Origin: Rhodospirillaceae bacterium
GTDB lineage: Bacteria > Pseudomonadota > Alphaproteobacteria > JABSOH01
Length of the DNA stretch: 5,077 bases
Direction: 5' to 3'
Assembly (NCBI GenBank): GCA_020629355.1
Contig: JAHDDM010000116.1
Location: 1-5,077 of the forward strand
The position numbers were made by a program, and so were the translations under genes. Each line of letters starts with the position of its first letter. The stretch's first letter is position 1. Of this stretch, positions 1 to 5,077 are shown one piece after another. Below the pieces are notes generated by a model, which was given only the letters and a program-made list of their open reading frames with translations, made no database searches and was not told the DNA's origin.

Positions 1-74
1 ATTTGCCCCTAGATGCGCGAAAGATAGGTAAATAGAGGTGTCCAAGTTCTGGTCTTCAACTCCTCAATCGGCTA

Positions 75-80
75 TATAAC
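75..80 (+). promoter_or_regulatory. Possible -10 box just ahead of der
   Basis: The hexamer TATAAC matches the sigma-70 -10 consensus at 5 of 6 positions and ends 5 nt before the der start codon. No purine-rich Shine-Dalgarno sequence lies between it and the ATG. A transcript starting 6-8 nt downstream would begin at or next to the A of the start codon, so it would be leaderless. No convincing -35 box sits 16-18 nt upstream, so this is only a weak candidate. The rest of 1-85 has stops in all three forward frames and no recognisable gene. Confidence 0.25.
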
Positions 81-85
81 CCATC

Positions 86-1588
86 ATGTCTCAATCTTTA
101 CTCATTATTGGTCGCCCGAATGTGGGCAAGTCGAGTCTCTTCAATAGATTGCTTGGGGCGAAGAAAGCCATTGTCCACAATCGCCGTGGGGTGACTCGTG
201 ACCTTCAAGAGGCTGAAGCCTTATGGGGCAAGGTACACTATCGTCTGGTGGATACGGCAGGATTAGAAGAAAGTTTGGATCAAATGCACACTGATCCAGA
301 GGATGTTCGCGCCCGCACCTTGATTGAGCGCGCCTTGCAGGATGCGGCACAGGTTCTATTTGTGCTGGATGCGCAAAAAGGCGTAACAACCGCCGATGTC
401 GAGATAGCAGGCTGGTTACGGCGGTTTAATAAGCCGATTCAGCTTTTATTGAACAAGTCCGAAGGCGCGATAGGCGATTCAGCCTCTGAGGCTTTTCGTT
501 TGGGTTTTGGGGCAGCGACAAGAGTTTCCGCAACGCATAATATCGGTATCTCGGATTTAATGCAGGAGATTTTGCCGAATCTACAAGAAGACACCGTTGA
601 GACTGAGCCCACAAGTCATGACTTAAAAGAGTTAGGCCGGCCTTTACGCTTGGCGATTCTTGGCCGGCCTAATGTCGGAAAATCAAGCATCATCAACGGG
701 CTTCTCGGTTATGAGCGTCAAGTCACGGGGAATATTGCAGGGTTAACCCGTGATGCTATTGAAATTCCTTGGATTACCGCAAACGAAGAGTCCCCTGGTT
801 GGAATCTGGTGGACACGGCAGGATTGCGCTCTCATGGTCAATACCGCGATAGTCTTGACCGTGCCACAGCACGAGAAACTTGGCTGGCGATTGCGCGCGC
901 GGATGTTGTGGCTTTGGTGGTGGAAGCCGATGAGCCGCTGACCCGTGGTGATCTGGCGATTGCGAAAGATTGCGCAACACAAGGCCGTCCGATGATTTTG
1001 TTGGTGAATAAAACCGATCTGTGCCCTGATCCCAAAGCCATGGCGGATGAATTACGCTACAGTATCACCAAGTCGTTGGCGCAAATTCGTCAACTGCCCT
1101 ATCTGTGCATTTCGGCCTTAAAAAATCGTGGCCTCGATAAAATCGCACCAGCAGCAGAGCTTCAAGCCACCCGCGCCGCGCAACGTATTGGAACAGGGGT
1201 CTTGAATCGTTGGCTCGAAGAAATGCTGGCGCGTCATCCCATGCCACTGGTCAAAGGCCGCCGTATGCGGATTAAGTACGTGACTCAGGCAGCAGTGTCG
1301 CCACCAGAATTTATTCTGTTTACGGCGCATAAAACGCCTATCCCGGAAGCGTACCTGCGTTATCTGCGCAATGGCTTAATTTATCAATTCGGCTTTGAGG
1401 GTATTCCCATTCGCCTGAACCGCCGCCGTGGCGACAATCCTTTTGATGCCGAAACCCCACCAGCGCAAAATCGCCAGAAGCACCGTGCGAATTCTCGTCT
1501 GCTGCCAAAGAAAGCCCAACGTAAGGTAAGTTATCGCAAACCCATCAAGAAAGCCTTGTCCTTAAAACAACGTGCAAAACAAAGGTAA
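86..1588 (+). CDS. der: Ribosome biogenesis GTPase Der (EngA)
   Basis: This is a 500-residue cytoplasmic GTPase that acts in maturation of the 50S ribosomal subunit. Two complete G domains are visible in tandem, the hallmark of the family. Domain 1 has the P-loop GRPNVGKS at residues 9-16, GVTRD at 35-39, DTAG at 56-59, NKSE at 123-126 and SA at 148-149. Domain 2 has GRPNVGKS at 193-200, GLTRD at 219-223, DTAG at 243-246, NKTD at 308-311 and SA at 343-344. The KH-like RNA-binding domain spans about 372-455 and includes FEGIPIRL and the RRGDNPF end. A strongly basic, probably disordered tail of about 45 residues follows. NKSE in place of NKxD in domain 1 is, from memory, common in alphaproteobacterial Der. 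The basic run that usually follows the second DTAG (RRK/RRR-like) is replaced by LRSHGQ at 247-252. The start is fixed by an in-frame stop at 77-79 and by the family's usual short lead before the first P-loop. No Shine-Dalgarno site is evident. Confidence 0.97.
   Translation: MSQSLLIIGRPNVGKSSLFNRLLGAKKAIVHNRRGVTRDLQEAEALWGKVHYRLVDTAGLEESLDQMHTDPEDVRARTLIERALQDAAQVLFVLDAQKGVTTADVEIAGWLRRFNKPIQLLLNKSEGAIGDSASEAFRLGFGAATRVSATHNIGISDLMQEILPNLQEDTVETEPTSHDLKELGRPLRLAILGRPNVGKSSIINGLLGYERQVTGNIAGLTRDAIEIPWITANEESPGWNLVDTAGLRSHGQYRDSLDRATARETWLAIARADVVALVVEADEPLTRGDLAIAKDCATQGRPMILLVNKTDLCPDPKAMADELRYSITKSLAQIRQLPYLCISALKNRGLDKIAPAAELQATRAAQRIGTGVLNRWLEEMLARHPMPLVKGRRMRIKYVTQAAVSPPEFILFTAHKTPIPEAYLRYLRNGLIYQFGFEGIPIRLNRRRGDNPFDAETPPAQNRQKHRANSRLLPKKAQRKVSYRKPIKKALSLKQRAKQR
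632..672 (+). repeat. Inverted repeat with twin GGCCGGCC sites inside der
   Basis: TTAGGCCGGCC at 632-642 and its exact reverse complement GGCCGGCCTAA at 662-672 flank a 19-nt loop. In mRNA this would be an 11-bp, GC-rich hairpin. It lies at the junction between the two G domains, covering codons for LGRPLR and LGRPN. Part of the symmetry arises because Gly-Arg-Pro is encoded twice as GGC CGG CCT, and GGCCGGCC is itself a palindrome. The repeat is certain; any function is not. Confidence 0.8.
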
Positions 1589-1594
1589 ATTTAC

Positions 1595-1736
1595 ATCGCT
1601 CACGGATAGTTGGTGCAACCTAACAAGTTTGTAATTACAAGATCGCCGAAGGCGAGAGCGAGCAAGGCGAACCGCGAAGCGCACCCGCGTAGGCAGTATG
1701 GCGTAGGCGTAGCCCGTCATGCTTGCCGTGAGCGAT
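1595..1736. repeat. 142-bp element with 11-bp terminal inverted repeats
   Basis: ATCGCTCACGG at 1595-1605 is repeated as its perfect reverse complement CCGTGAGCGAT at 1726-1736. The interior holds a 12-bp palindrome at 1629-1640 and a small hairpin at 1643-1655 (TCGCC, GAA loop, GGCGA). It also holds purine-rich GCGA repeats starting at 1652, 1658, 1667 and 1674, and GCGTAGGC twice (1687-1694 and 1701-1708) with a third variant GCGTAGCC at 1707-1714. The stretch from about 1641 to 1735 is clearly richer in GC than the AT-rich sequence just downstream. The element begins 6 nt after the der stop codon. No transposase or clear target-site duplication is visible. The form suggests an interspersed palindromic element or a MITE-like remnant, but one copy cannot establish that. 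An intrinsic terminator is unlikely, because about 120 nt separate the arms and no T-run follows. Confidence 0.6.
1629..1640. repeat. 12-bp perfect palindrome
   Basis: TTGTAATTACAA is a perfect 12-bp palindrome inside the larger inverted-repeat element. Its size and form suit a dimeric DNA-binding protein, but I cannot assign it to a known regulator. It may simply be part of the repeat's own structure. Confidence 0.5.
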
Positions 1737-1759
1737 AAAATATATCTTCTTTTCATTAC

Positions 1760-1793
1760 TGAAGTTTTTCCGTAGACTGAAAGGAACACTTCA
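1760..1793 (+). promoter_or_regulatory. Leader hairpin upstream of the CBS gene
   Basis: TGAAGT at 1760-1765 pairs perfectly with ACTTCA at 1788-1793. After a small internal loop (TT against C), TTCC at 1768-1771 pairs with GGAA at 1783-1786, closing an 11-nt loop. The structure ends 6 nt before the Shine-Dalgarno site of the next gene and buries a second, SD-like AAAGGAA at 1780-1786. It could affect translation or stability of the operon mRNA. No run of T follows, so it is not a classical terminator. The pairing is seen directly; the role is inference. Confidence 0.4.
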
Positions 1794-1799
1794 ACCGAT

Positions 1800-1804
1800 A
1801 AGGA
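1800..1804 (+). promoter_or_regulatory. Shine-Dalgarno site of the CBS gene
   Basis: AAGGA lies 7 nt before the ATG at 1812. It is the clearest ribosome binding site in the window and supports that start codon. The downstream genes have much weaker sites and probably rely on translational coupling. Confidence 0.75.
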
Positions 1805-1811
1805 CAAAATC

Positions 1812-2219
1812 ATGGTTGCGAAAACATCTGTCGGCGATTTTATGGTTCCACTGAAAGACTTGGTCTGCTTCAGGCCAGAGATGGAAATGCTTGAAGCTAT
1901 TGACCTATTGTTAGGCAATCGCATTTCTGGTGCGCCAGTTATTGATGATAAACAGCGTCTTGTGGGTATGTTATCGGAAAAGGACTGCCTACGCCTTGGT
2001 TTAAGCGCGCATTACCATAATATTCGTGGTGGTCTGGTCAGCGACTTTATGAGTAAAAATGTTCAGACCGTAGATGTTTCGGCTTCTATCGTGGATGTCA
2101 CCGAAGACTTTACCACCTGTCACTATCGTCGTCTGCCTGTGGTGGATCGTTTGGAAGAGGATAAATTTGTTGGCCAGATTAGCCGCCGTGACCTGCTGAA
2201 AGCCGTGACGAGTATGTAG
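1812..2219 (+). CDS. Small protein with two CBS domains
   Basis: This 135-residue protein consists of a tandem pair of CBS domains (a Bateman module) and nothing else. CBS 1 spans about 8-63, with GAPVID at 40-45, G52 and the SEKD motif at 55-58. CBS 2 spans about 77-133, with RLPVVD at 107-112, G121 and SRRD at 124-127. In the family, the aspartates matching D58 and D127 contact the ribose of bound AMP, ATP or other adenosyl ligands, so a nucleotide-sensing role is plausible. There is no signal peptide, membrane segment or catalytic domain, so it is probably cytoplasmic and acts on a partner protein. It has its own strong Shine-Dalgarno site and ends 2 nt before trpG, which suggests shared transcription with the tryptophan genes. 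The partner and ligand are unknown. Confidence 0.9.
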   Translation: MVAKTSVGDFMVPLKDLVCFRPEMEMLEAIDLLLGNRISGAPVIDDKQRLVGMLSEKDCLRLGLSAHYHNIRGGLVSDFMSKNVQTVDVSASIVDVTEDFTTCHYRRLPVVDRLEEDKFVGQISRRDLLKAVTSM

Positions 2220-2221
2220 AT

Positions 2222-2788
2222 ATGATCGTATTGATTGATAATTACGATAGCTTTACCTACAATCTTTTGCACCGTCTTGGCGAAGTCGGTGCAAGGGATA
2301 TCCACGTATTGCGCAATGACGAGGCCAGTATGCAGGATGTTTTGGCGTTAAATCCGTCTGCTATCGTTCTCTCCCCTGGACCTTGCACACCAGATCAAGC
2401 TGGAATTTGCCTTGAACTATGCGCAAAAAGCCCTGTGCCGCTCTTGGGGGTCTGTTTGGGTCATCAAAGTCTGGCTCAGGCTTTTGGTGCAAAAATTATC
2501 CAAGCGCCCGAACTGTTTCACGGCAAGACTTCCGCCATACACCATCACGAACAGGGACTATTTCAGGGTCTCGAAACGCCCTTTACCGCAACACGCTATC
2601 ATAGCCTCACCGTTGACCCGAAAACCCTGCCTGATTGTTTCGATATTCATGCCGAAACTGCCGAAGGTATGATCATGGCGATTGCGCACAAAACTCTACC
2701 GTTCTATGGTCTGCAATTCCACCCCGAAAGCATTGCCAGCCCCGATGGTTTTGCATTGCTCAACAATTTTCTCAAGCTCCATGAGTAA
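2222..2788 (+). CDS. trpG: Anthranilate synthase component II (glutamine amidotransferase)
   Basis: This 188-residue class I glutamine amidotransferase releases ammonia from glutamine for TrpE, which converts chorismate to anthranilate in the first committed step of tryptophan synthesis. The N-terminal IDNYDSFTYNL at 5-15 and the oxyanion-loop motif SPGPCTP at 51-57 are typical. The catalytic triad is Cys78 in GVCLGHQ, with His167 and Glu169 in FHPES. HGKTS at 100-104 and RYHSL at 125-129 are also family motifs. The start follows the CBS gene by 2 nt, with a modest GACGAG at 2207-2212 as the likely ribosome site. The 3' end overlaps trpD by 8 nt. No trpE is present in the window. PabA of folate synthesis is nearly indistinguishable by sequence, and the protein may serve both pathways, but the trpDC neighbours favour TrpG. 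Confidence 0.95.
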   Translation: MIVLIDNYDSFTYNLLHRLGEVGARDIHVLRNDEASMQDVLALNPSAIVLSPGPCTPDQAGICLELCAKSPVPLLGVCLGHQSLAQAFGAKIIQAPELFHGKTSAIHHHEQGLFQGLETPFTATRYHSLTVDPKTLPDCFDIHAETAEGMIMAIAHKTLPFYGLQFHPESIASPDGFALLNNFLKLHE

Positions 2789-3794
2789 TATCCAGCCTAT
2801 ACTTGAAGTTCTCTCCGAAGGCCACGGCCTGCCTTATGATGATGCCTATCGCGCCTTTCAGGCTCTACTTGCGGGCGAGGAAGACCCGATTTTAATTTCT
2901 GCCCTCTTGATGGGACTACATGCCAAGGGCGAAACCGTCACAGAGCTTACCGCTGCTTGTGCGGCAATGCAGGAAGCCATGATTGCACTGCCCGAACAAA
3001 AGGGCGCGATAGATATTGTCGGTACTGGCGGCGATGGTCAACATACCTTGAATGTTTCCACAGCAACGGCTTTTGTGGTGGCAGGATGCGGGGTAACGGT
3101 TGCAAAACACGGCAATCGCGCGGCCTCGTCCTTGTCTGGCGCATCCGATGTCCTTAGTGCCTTAGGGGTCAATATCAAAGCCAGCCATGCAGCCATTCAG
3201 CAGTGTTGGAATACCCACAATATTGCCTTCCTGTGGGCGCCGATGTTTCATCCAGGTATGAAATATGTCGTGCCAGTACGCACTGCATTGAAAATCCAAA
3301 CCATCTTCAATTTCCTTGGACCTCTGTGCAATCCCGCACGAGTCCGCAATATGCTGTTGGGAGTCGCCAAGCCTGATATGGTGCGCCCGATGGTCATGGC
3401 TCTACAAAATCGCGGCGGTCTGTCTGTTTGGGGCGTGTACGGTGCAGATGGTCTTGATGAACTGTCGATCACGGGTGAAAATCATGTCACCATGCTGAAA
3501 GACAACACCATTACAGAGTTCACCAGCCACCCCGAAGACATTGGCCTGCCCACCGCACCACTTGAGGCCGTTCGTGGCGGCGCACCAGAAGACAATGCCC
3601 GTGCCATAACGAATTTACTGGCAGGACAAAAATCGGCCTACCGCGATATGGTGGTCTATAATGCTGCCGCATCTCTCCTCATTGCAGGCCATGCCGAAAA
3701 TCTGTCCGAAGGCGCGGCTCAAGCCATAGAGTCCATTGATAGCGGTGCAGCAAAAATGCGTCTTGATGGTTTAATTGGACAGAGTGATGTCTGA
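2781..3794 (+). CDS. trpD: Anthranilate phosphoribosyltransferase
   Basis: This 337-residue enzyme transfers phosphoribose from PRPP to anthranilate, the second step of the pathway. The PRPP loop GTGGD is at 81-85, followed by NVST at 91-94 and KHGNRAASS at 109-117. The FLGPLCNPA segment is at 177-185, and the Mg-binding pair D225-E226 lies in GLDEL. Arg166 in VPVR appears to match the anthranilate-binding arginine of characterised enzymes. The usual G-x-R-T-[IL]-F-N motif reads KIQTIFN at 170-176, so a normally conserved arginine is Gln172. I chose the ATG at 2781 because it gives the usual short N-terminus and an 8-nt overlap with trpG. An upstream in-frame ATG at 2682 would add 33 unrelated residues inside trpG. 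There is no good Shine-Dalgarno site, so translational coupling to trpG is likely. A related nucleoside phosphorylase is unlikely given the context. Confidence 0.95.
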   Translation: MSNIQPILEVLSEGHGLPYDDAYRAFQALLAGEEDPILISALLMGLHAKGETVTELTAACAAMQEAMIALPEQKGAIDIVGTGGDGQHTLNVSTATAFVVAGCGVTVAKHGNRAASSLSGASDVLSALGVNIKASHAAIQQCWNTHNIAFLWAPMFHPGMKYVVPVRTALKIQTIFNFLGPLCNPARVRNMLLGVAKPDMVRPMVMALQNRGGLSVWGVYGADGLDELSITGENHVTMLKDNTITEFTSHPEDIGLPTAPLEAVRGGAPEDNARAITNLLAGQKSAYRDMVVYNAAASLLIAGHAENLSEGAAQAIESIDSGAAKMRLDGLIGQSDV

Positions 3795-4593
3795 TACGTT
3801 AGCGAAAATTTGCGCGGATAAAGCCGATTGGGTTACAGAATGCAAGGCCAAGACCTCTGAAAAGACGCTCCTACAGCGTGCAAAAGACCGTATCCCACCA
3901 CGAGGATTCGTCGCGGCGTTATCTGCTCAGGCTGTACAAGGCGGTTTCGGAGTCATTGCAGAGATTAAAAAGGCCTCACCGTCCAAAGGTCTTATCCGCC
4001 CTGATTTCAATCCGACAGAACTCGCAAAAGCTTACGAAACTGGTGGCGCAAGCTGCATTTCGGTATTGACCGATACACCATATTTTCAAGGCAGTGATGA
4101 GGATTTTTTGAACGCCCGCACAGCCTGTTCCCTGCCGATGATTCGCAAGGACTTTATGATTGATCGGTATCAGATTATCGAGTCCTACGCGCTAGGTGCA
4201 GACTGTATTCTGTTAATTCTCGCGGCCTTAAACGATAAACAGGCACAAATACTACTGGATACCGCCTTGGAACTTGGCATGGATGCCCTGATTGAAATTC
4301 ACGATGCAGAAGAATTACAACGGGCGCAAAATCTCCGCACGATCCCTGAACGCAGCGTTATTGGTATCAACAACCGCAATCTGAAAACCTTGCAGGTGGA
4401 TACCCATACCTGCATTGCACTTGCCCCGAAACTGAACGGAGCATGGTGGGTGGCGGAAAGCGGTATTGCTGATGCGGGGGTCATGCGCGCAATGCACAAG
4501 GCTGGCGCGGCGGGTTTTCTGATTGGGGAATCCTTGATGCGCCAGAATAACGTCACCGTAGCCTTACAAAATCTCATTGCAGAGGCAACATGA
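3787..4593 (+). CDS. trpC: Indole-3-glycerol phosphate synthase
   Basis: This 268-residue (beta/alpha)8-barrel enzyme decarboxylates and cyclises CdRP to indole-3-glycerol phosphate. By comparison with the Sulfolobus enzyme, the catalytic set is complete. E59 and K61 lie in EIKKASPS, K121 in IRKDF, E170 in LIEIHD, N195 in GINNRN, and E224-S225 in VAESGI. AGFLIGESL near the C-terminus is the phosphate-binding end of the barrel. The length is normal for a monofunctional enzyme; no TrpF domain is fused. The ATG at 3787 overlaps the trpD stop by 8 nt, with a weak GGA at 3777-3779. A TTG at 3775 is in frame but would add only four residues without better support. The gene ends in an ATGA overlap with moaC. 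Confidence 0.96.
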   Translation: MSDTLAKICADKADWVTECKAKTSEKTLLQRAKDRIPPRGFVAALSAQAVQGGFGVIAEIKKASPSKGLIRPDFNPTELAKAYETGGASCISVLTDTPYFQGSDEDFLNARTACSLPMIRKDFMIDRYQIIESYALGADCILLILAALNDKQAQILLDTALELGMDALIEIHDAEELQRAQNLRTIPERSVIGINNRNLKTLQVDTHTCIALAPKLNGAWWVAESGIADAGVMRAMHKAGAAGFLIGESLMRQNNVTVALQNLIAEAT

Positions 4594-5063
4594 GCGAACT
4601 TAGTCATATTGATGCCAAGGGCAAGGCCAGCATGGTAGATGTGGGTCATAAAGCCGAAACCGAACGTATGGCGATTGCAGAAGCAAAAGTCACCATGCCA
4701 CAGGCCGCGTGGGATGCGCTGCTAAATGCCGAGGTTGCCAAGGGTGATGTCCTCGCCACCGCCCGTATTGCCGGGATTATGGCGGCAAAAAATACCGCCA
4801 GTCTCATCCCGCTTTGTCACCCGTTAGGCTTGGATACCGTCGGTATTGAATTTGATACCAGCACATCCTGCACCTTGAGAATCGAAGCCAGTGCAAAGGT
4901 GACGGGAAAAACGGGTATCGAGATGGAAGCCATGACCGCAGCTTCTATTGCAGCCTTAACAGTGTATGATATGCTGAAAGCAATCGAGAAGGGTATCTGC
5001 ATCTCTTCGATACGATTACTGTATAAATCTGGTGGTAAATCTGGAACCTGGACATGCAGCTAA
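4590..5063 (+). CDS. moaC: Cyclic pyranopterin monophosphate synthase MoaC
   Basis: This 157-residue protein, about the length of E. coli MoaC, converts the MoaA product 3',8-cyclo-7,8-dihydro-GTP into cyclic pyranopterin monophosphate, an early step of molybdenum cofactor synthesis. The MVDV motif is at 15-18, K51 and D53 are in KGDV, and H77 is in the LCHPL motif. GKTGIEMEAMTA is at 106-117, with E111 and E113. D127 and K130 correspond to the catalytic Asp128 and Lys131 of the E. coli enzyme. The C-terminus carries the family's KSGGKSG motif. The start codon overlaps the trpC stop as ATGA, with AGAGG at 4581-4585 as the ribosome site. Its place after trpC is a known alphaproteobacterial arrangement; no direct biochemical link to tryptophan is implied. 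Confidence 0.97.
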   Translation: MSELSHIDAKGKASMVDVGHKAETERMAIAEAKVTMPQAAWDALLNAEVAKGDVLATARIAGIMAAKNTASLIPLCHPLGLDTVGIEFDTSTSCTLRIEASAKVTGKTGIEMEAMTAASIAALTVYDMLKAIEKGICISSIRLLYKSGGKSGTWTCS

Positions 5064-5077
5064 ATCAGGCTTGGGCA
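5054..5077 (+). CDS. Start of the next gene, probably molybdopterin molybdotransferase (partial)
   Basis: An ATG at 5054, in a different frame from moaC, opens a reading frame that runs off the window after eight codons (MQLNQAWA). It overlaps the moaC end by 10 nt, in keeping with the overlaps upstream, and has a GGAA at 5043-5046 at suitable spacing. In many alphaproteobacteria moeA follows moaC, so MoeA is the best guess. Eight residues carry no diagnostic motif, so the name rests on gene order alone. Confidence 0.4.

Noticed and set aside
1..85. C-terminal end of an upstream gene
   Set aside because: All three forward frames meet a stop within the first 35 nt, leaving at most 10 residues, too few to identify anything.
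1595..1736. Reading the inverted repeat as a rho-independent terminator of der
   Set aside because: The arms are about 120 nt apart and the right arm is followed by AAAATATAT, not a T-run.
1719..1775. 18-codon frame (MLAVSDKIYLLFITEVFP) upstream of the CBS gene as a possible trp leader peptide
   Set aside because: It contains no Trp codon, has no good Shine-Dalgarno site, and no terminator/antiterminator pair follows.
1750..1778. Possible promoter TTTTCA - 17 bp - TAGACT ahead of the CBS gene
   Set aside because: Each hexamer matches only 4 of 6 consensus positions, and such matches are common by chance in AT-rich sequence.
1562..1924. Antisense reading frame of 120 codons spanning the end of der, the spacer and the start of the CBS gene
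   Set aside because: It overlaps two convincing genes on the other strand, matches no family I know, and is open mainly because the repeat element lacks stops in that frame.
2682..2780. N-terminal extension of trpD from an upstream in-frame ATG
   Set aside because: The extra 33 residues lie inside trpG in another frame and do not resemble the family; the ATG at 2781 gives the normal N-terminus.
3775..3786. TTG start for trpC
   Set aside because: It adds only four residues; the ATG at 3787 is a better start and fits the 8-nt overlap pattern.

Overview
The window is a compact, almost fully coding stretch of a bacterial chromosome, with every gene on the + strand. Gene order and protein features point to an alphaproteobacterium of moderate GC. 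The first GTPase domain of Der has an NKSEG-type G4 motif, which I associate with this class. The run trpG-trpD-trpC-moaC, followed by what is probably moeA, is also a typical alphaproteobacterial arrangement. I cannot name a genus.

Layout. Positions 1-85 are non-coding or the unrecognisable tail of something upstream. Positions 86-1588 encode the double-GTPase ribosome assembly factor Der (EngA). Positions 1589-1811 form a 223-bp spacer. Most of it is a GC-rich element bounded by perfect 11-bp inverted repeats (1595-1605 and 1726-1736). After it come an AT-rich stretch, a predicted leader hairpin (1760-1793) and a good Shine-Dalgarno site. Positions 1812-2219 encode a small protein made of two CBS domains. 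Its stop codon lies 2 nt before trpG (2222-2788, anthranilate synthase glutaminase subunit). Then come trpD (2781-3794), trpC (3787-4593), moaC (4590-5063) and the first eight codons of another gene (5054-5077, probably moeA). From trpG onward each gene overlaps the next, by 8, 8, 4 and 10 nt, so these genes form one translationally coupled operon.

How the genes work together. TrpG supplies ammonia for making anthranilate from chorismate, with a TrpE partner not in this window. TrpD attaches phosphoribose to anthranilate. TrpC closes the indole ring to indole-3-glycerol phosphate. TrpF, TrpA and TrpB are not here. MoaC, and probably MoeA, belong to molybdenum cofactor synthesis and share only the transcript. 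The CBS protein leads the unit and could be an adenine-nucleotide-sensing partner, but nothing in the sequence proves that.

No wholly new system is evident; most of the window is conserved housekeeping sequence. The points most worth following up are the inverted-repeat element after der, the CBS protein at the head of the trp-moa operon, and an Arg-to-Gln change at a conserved site in TrpD.
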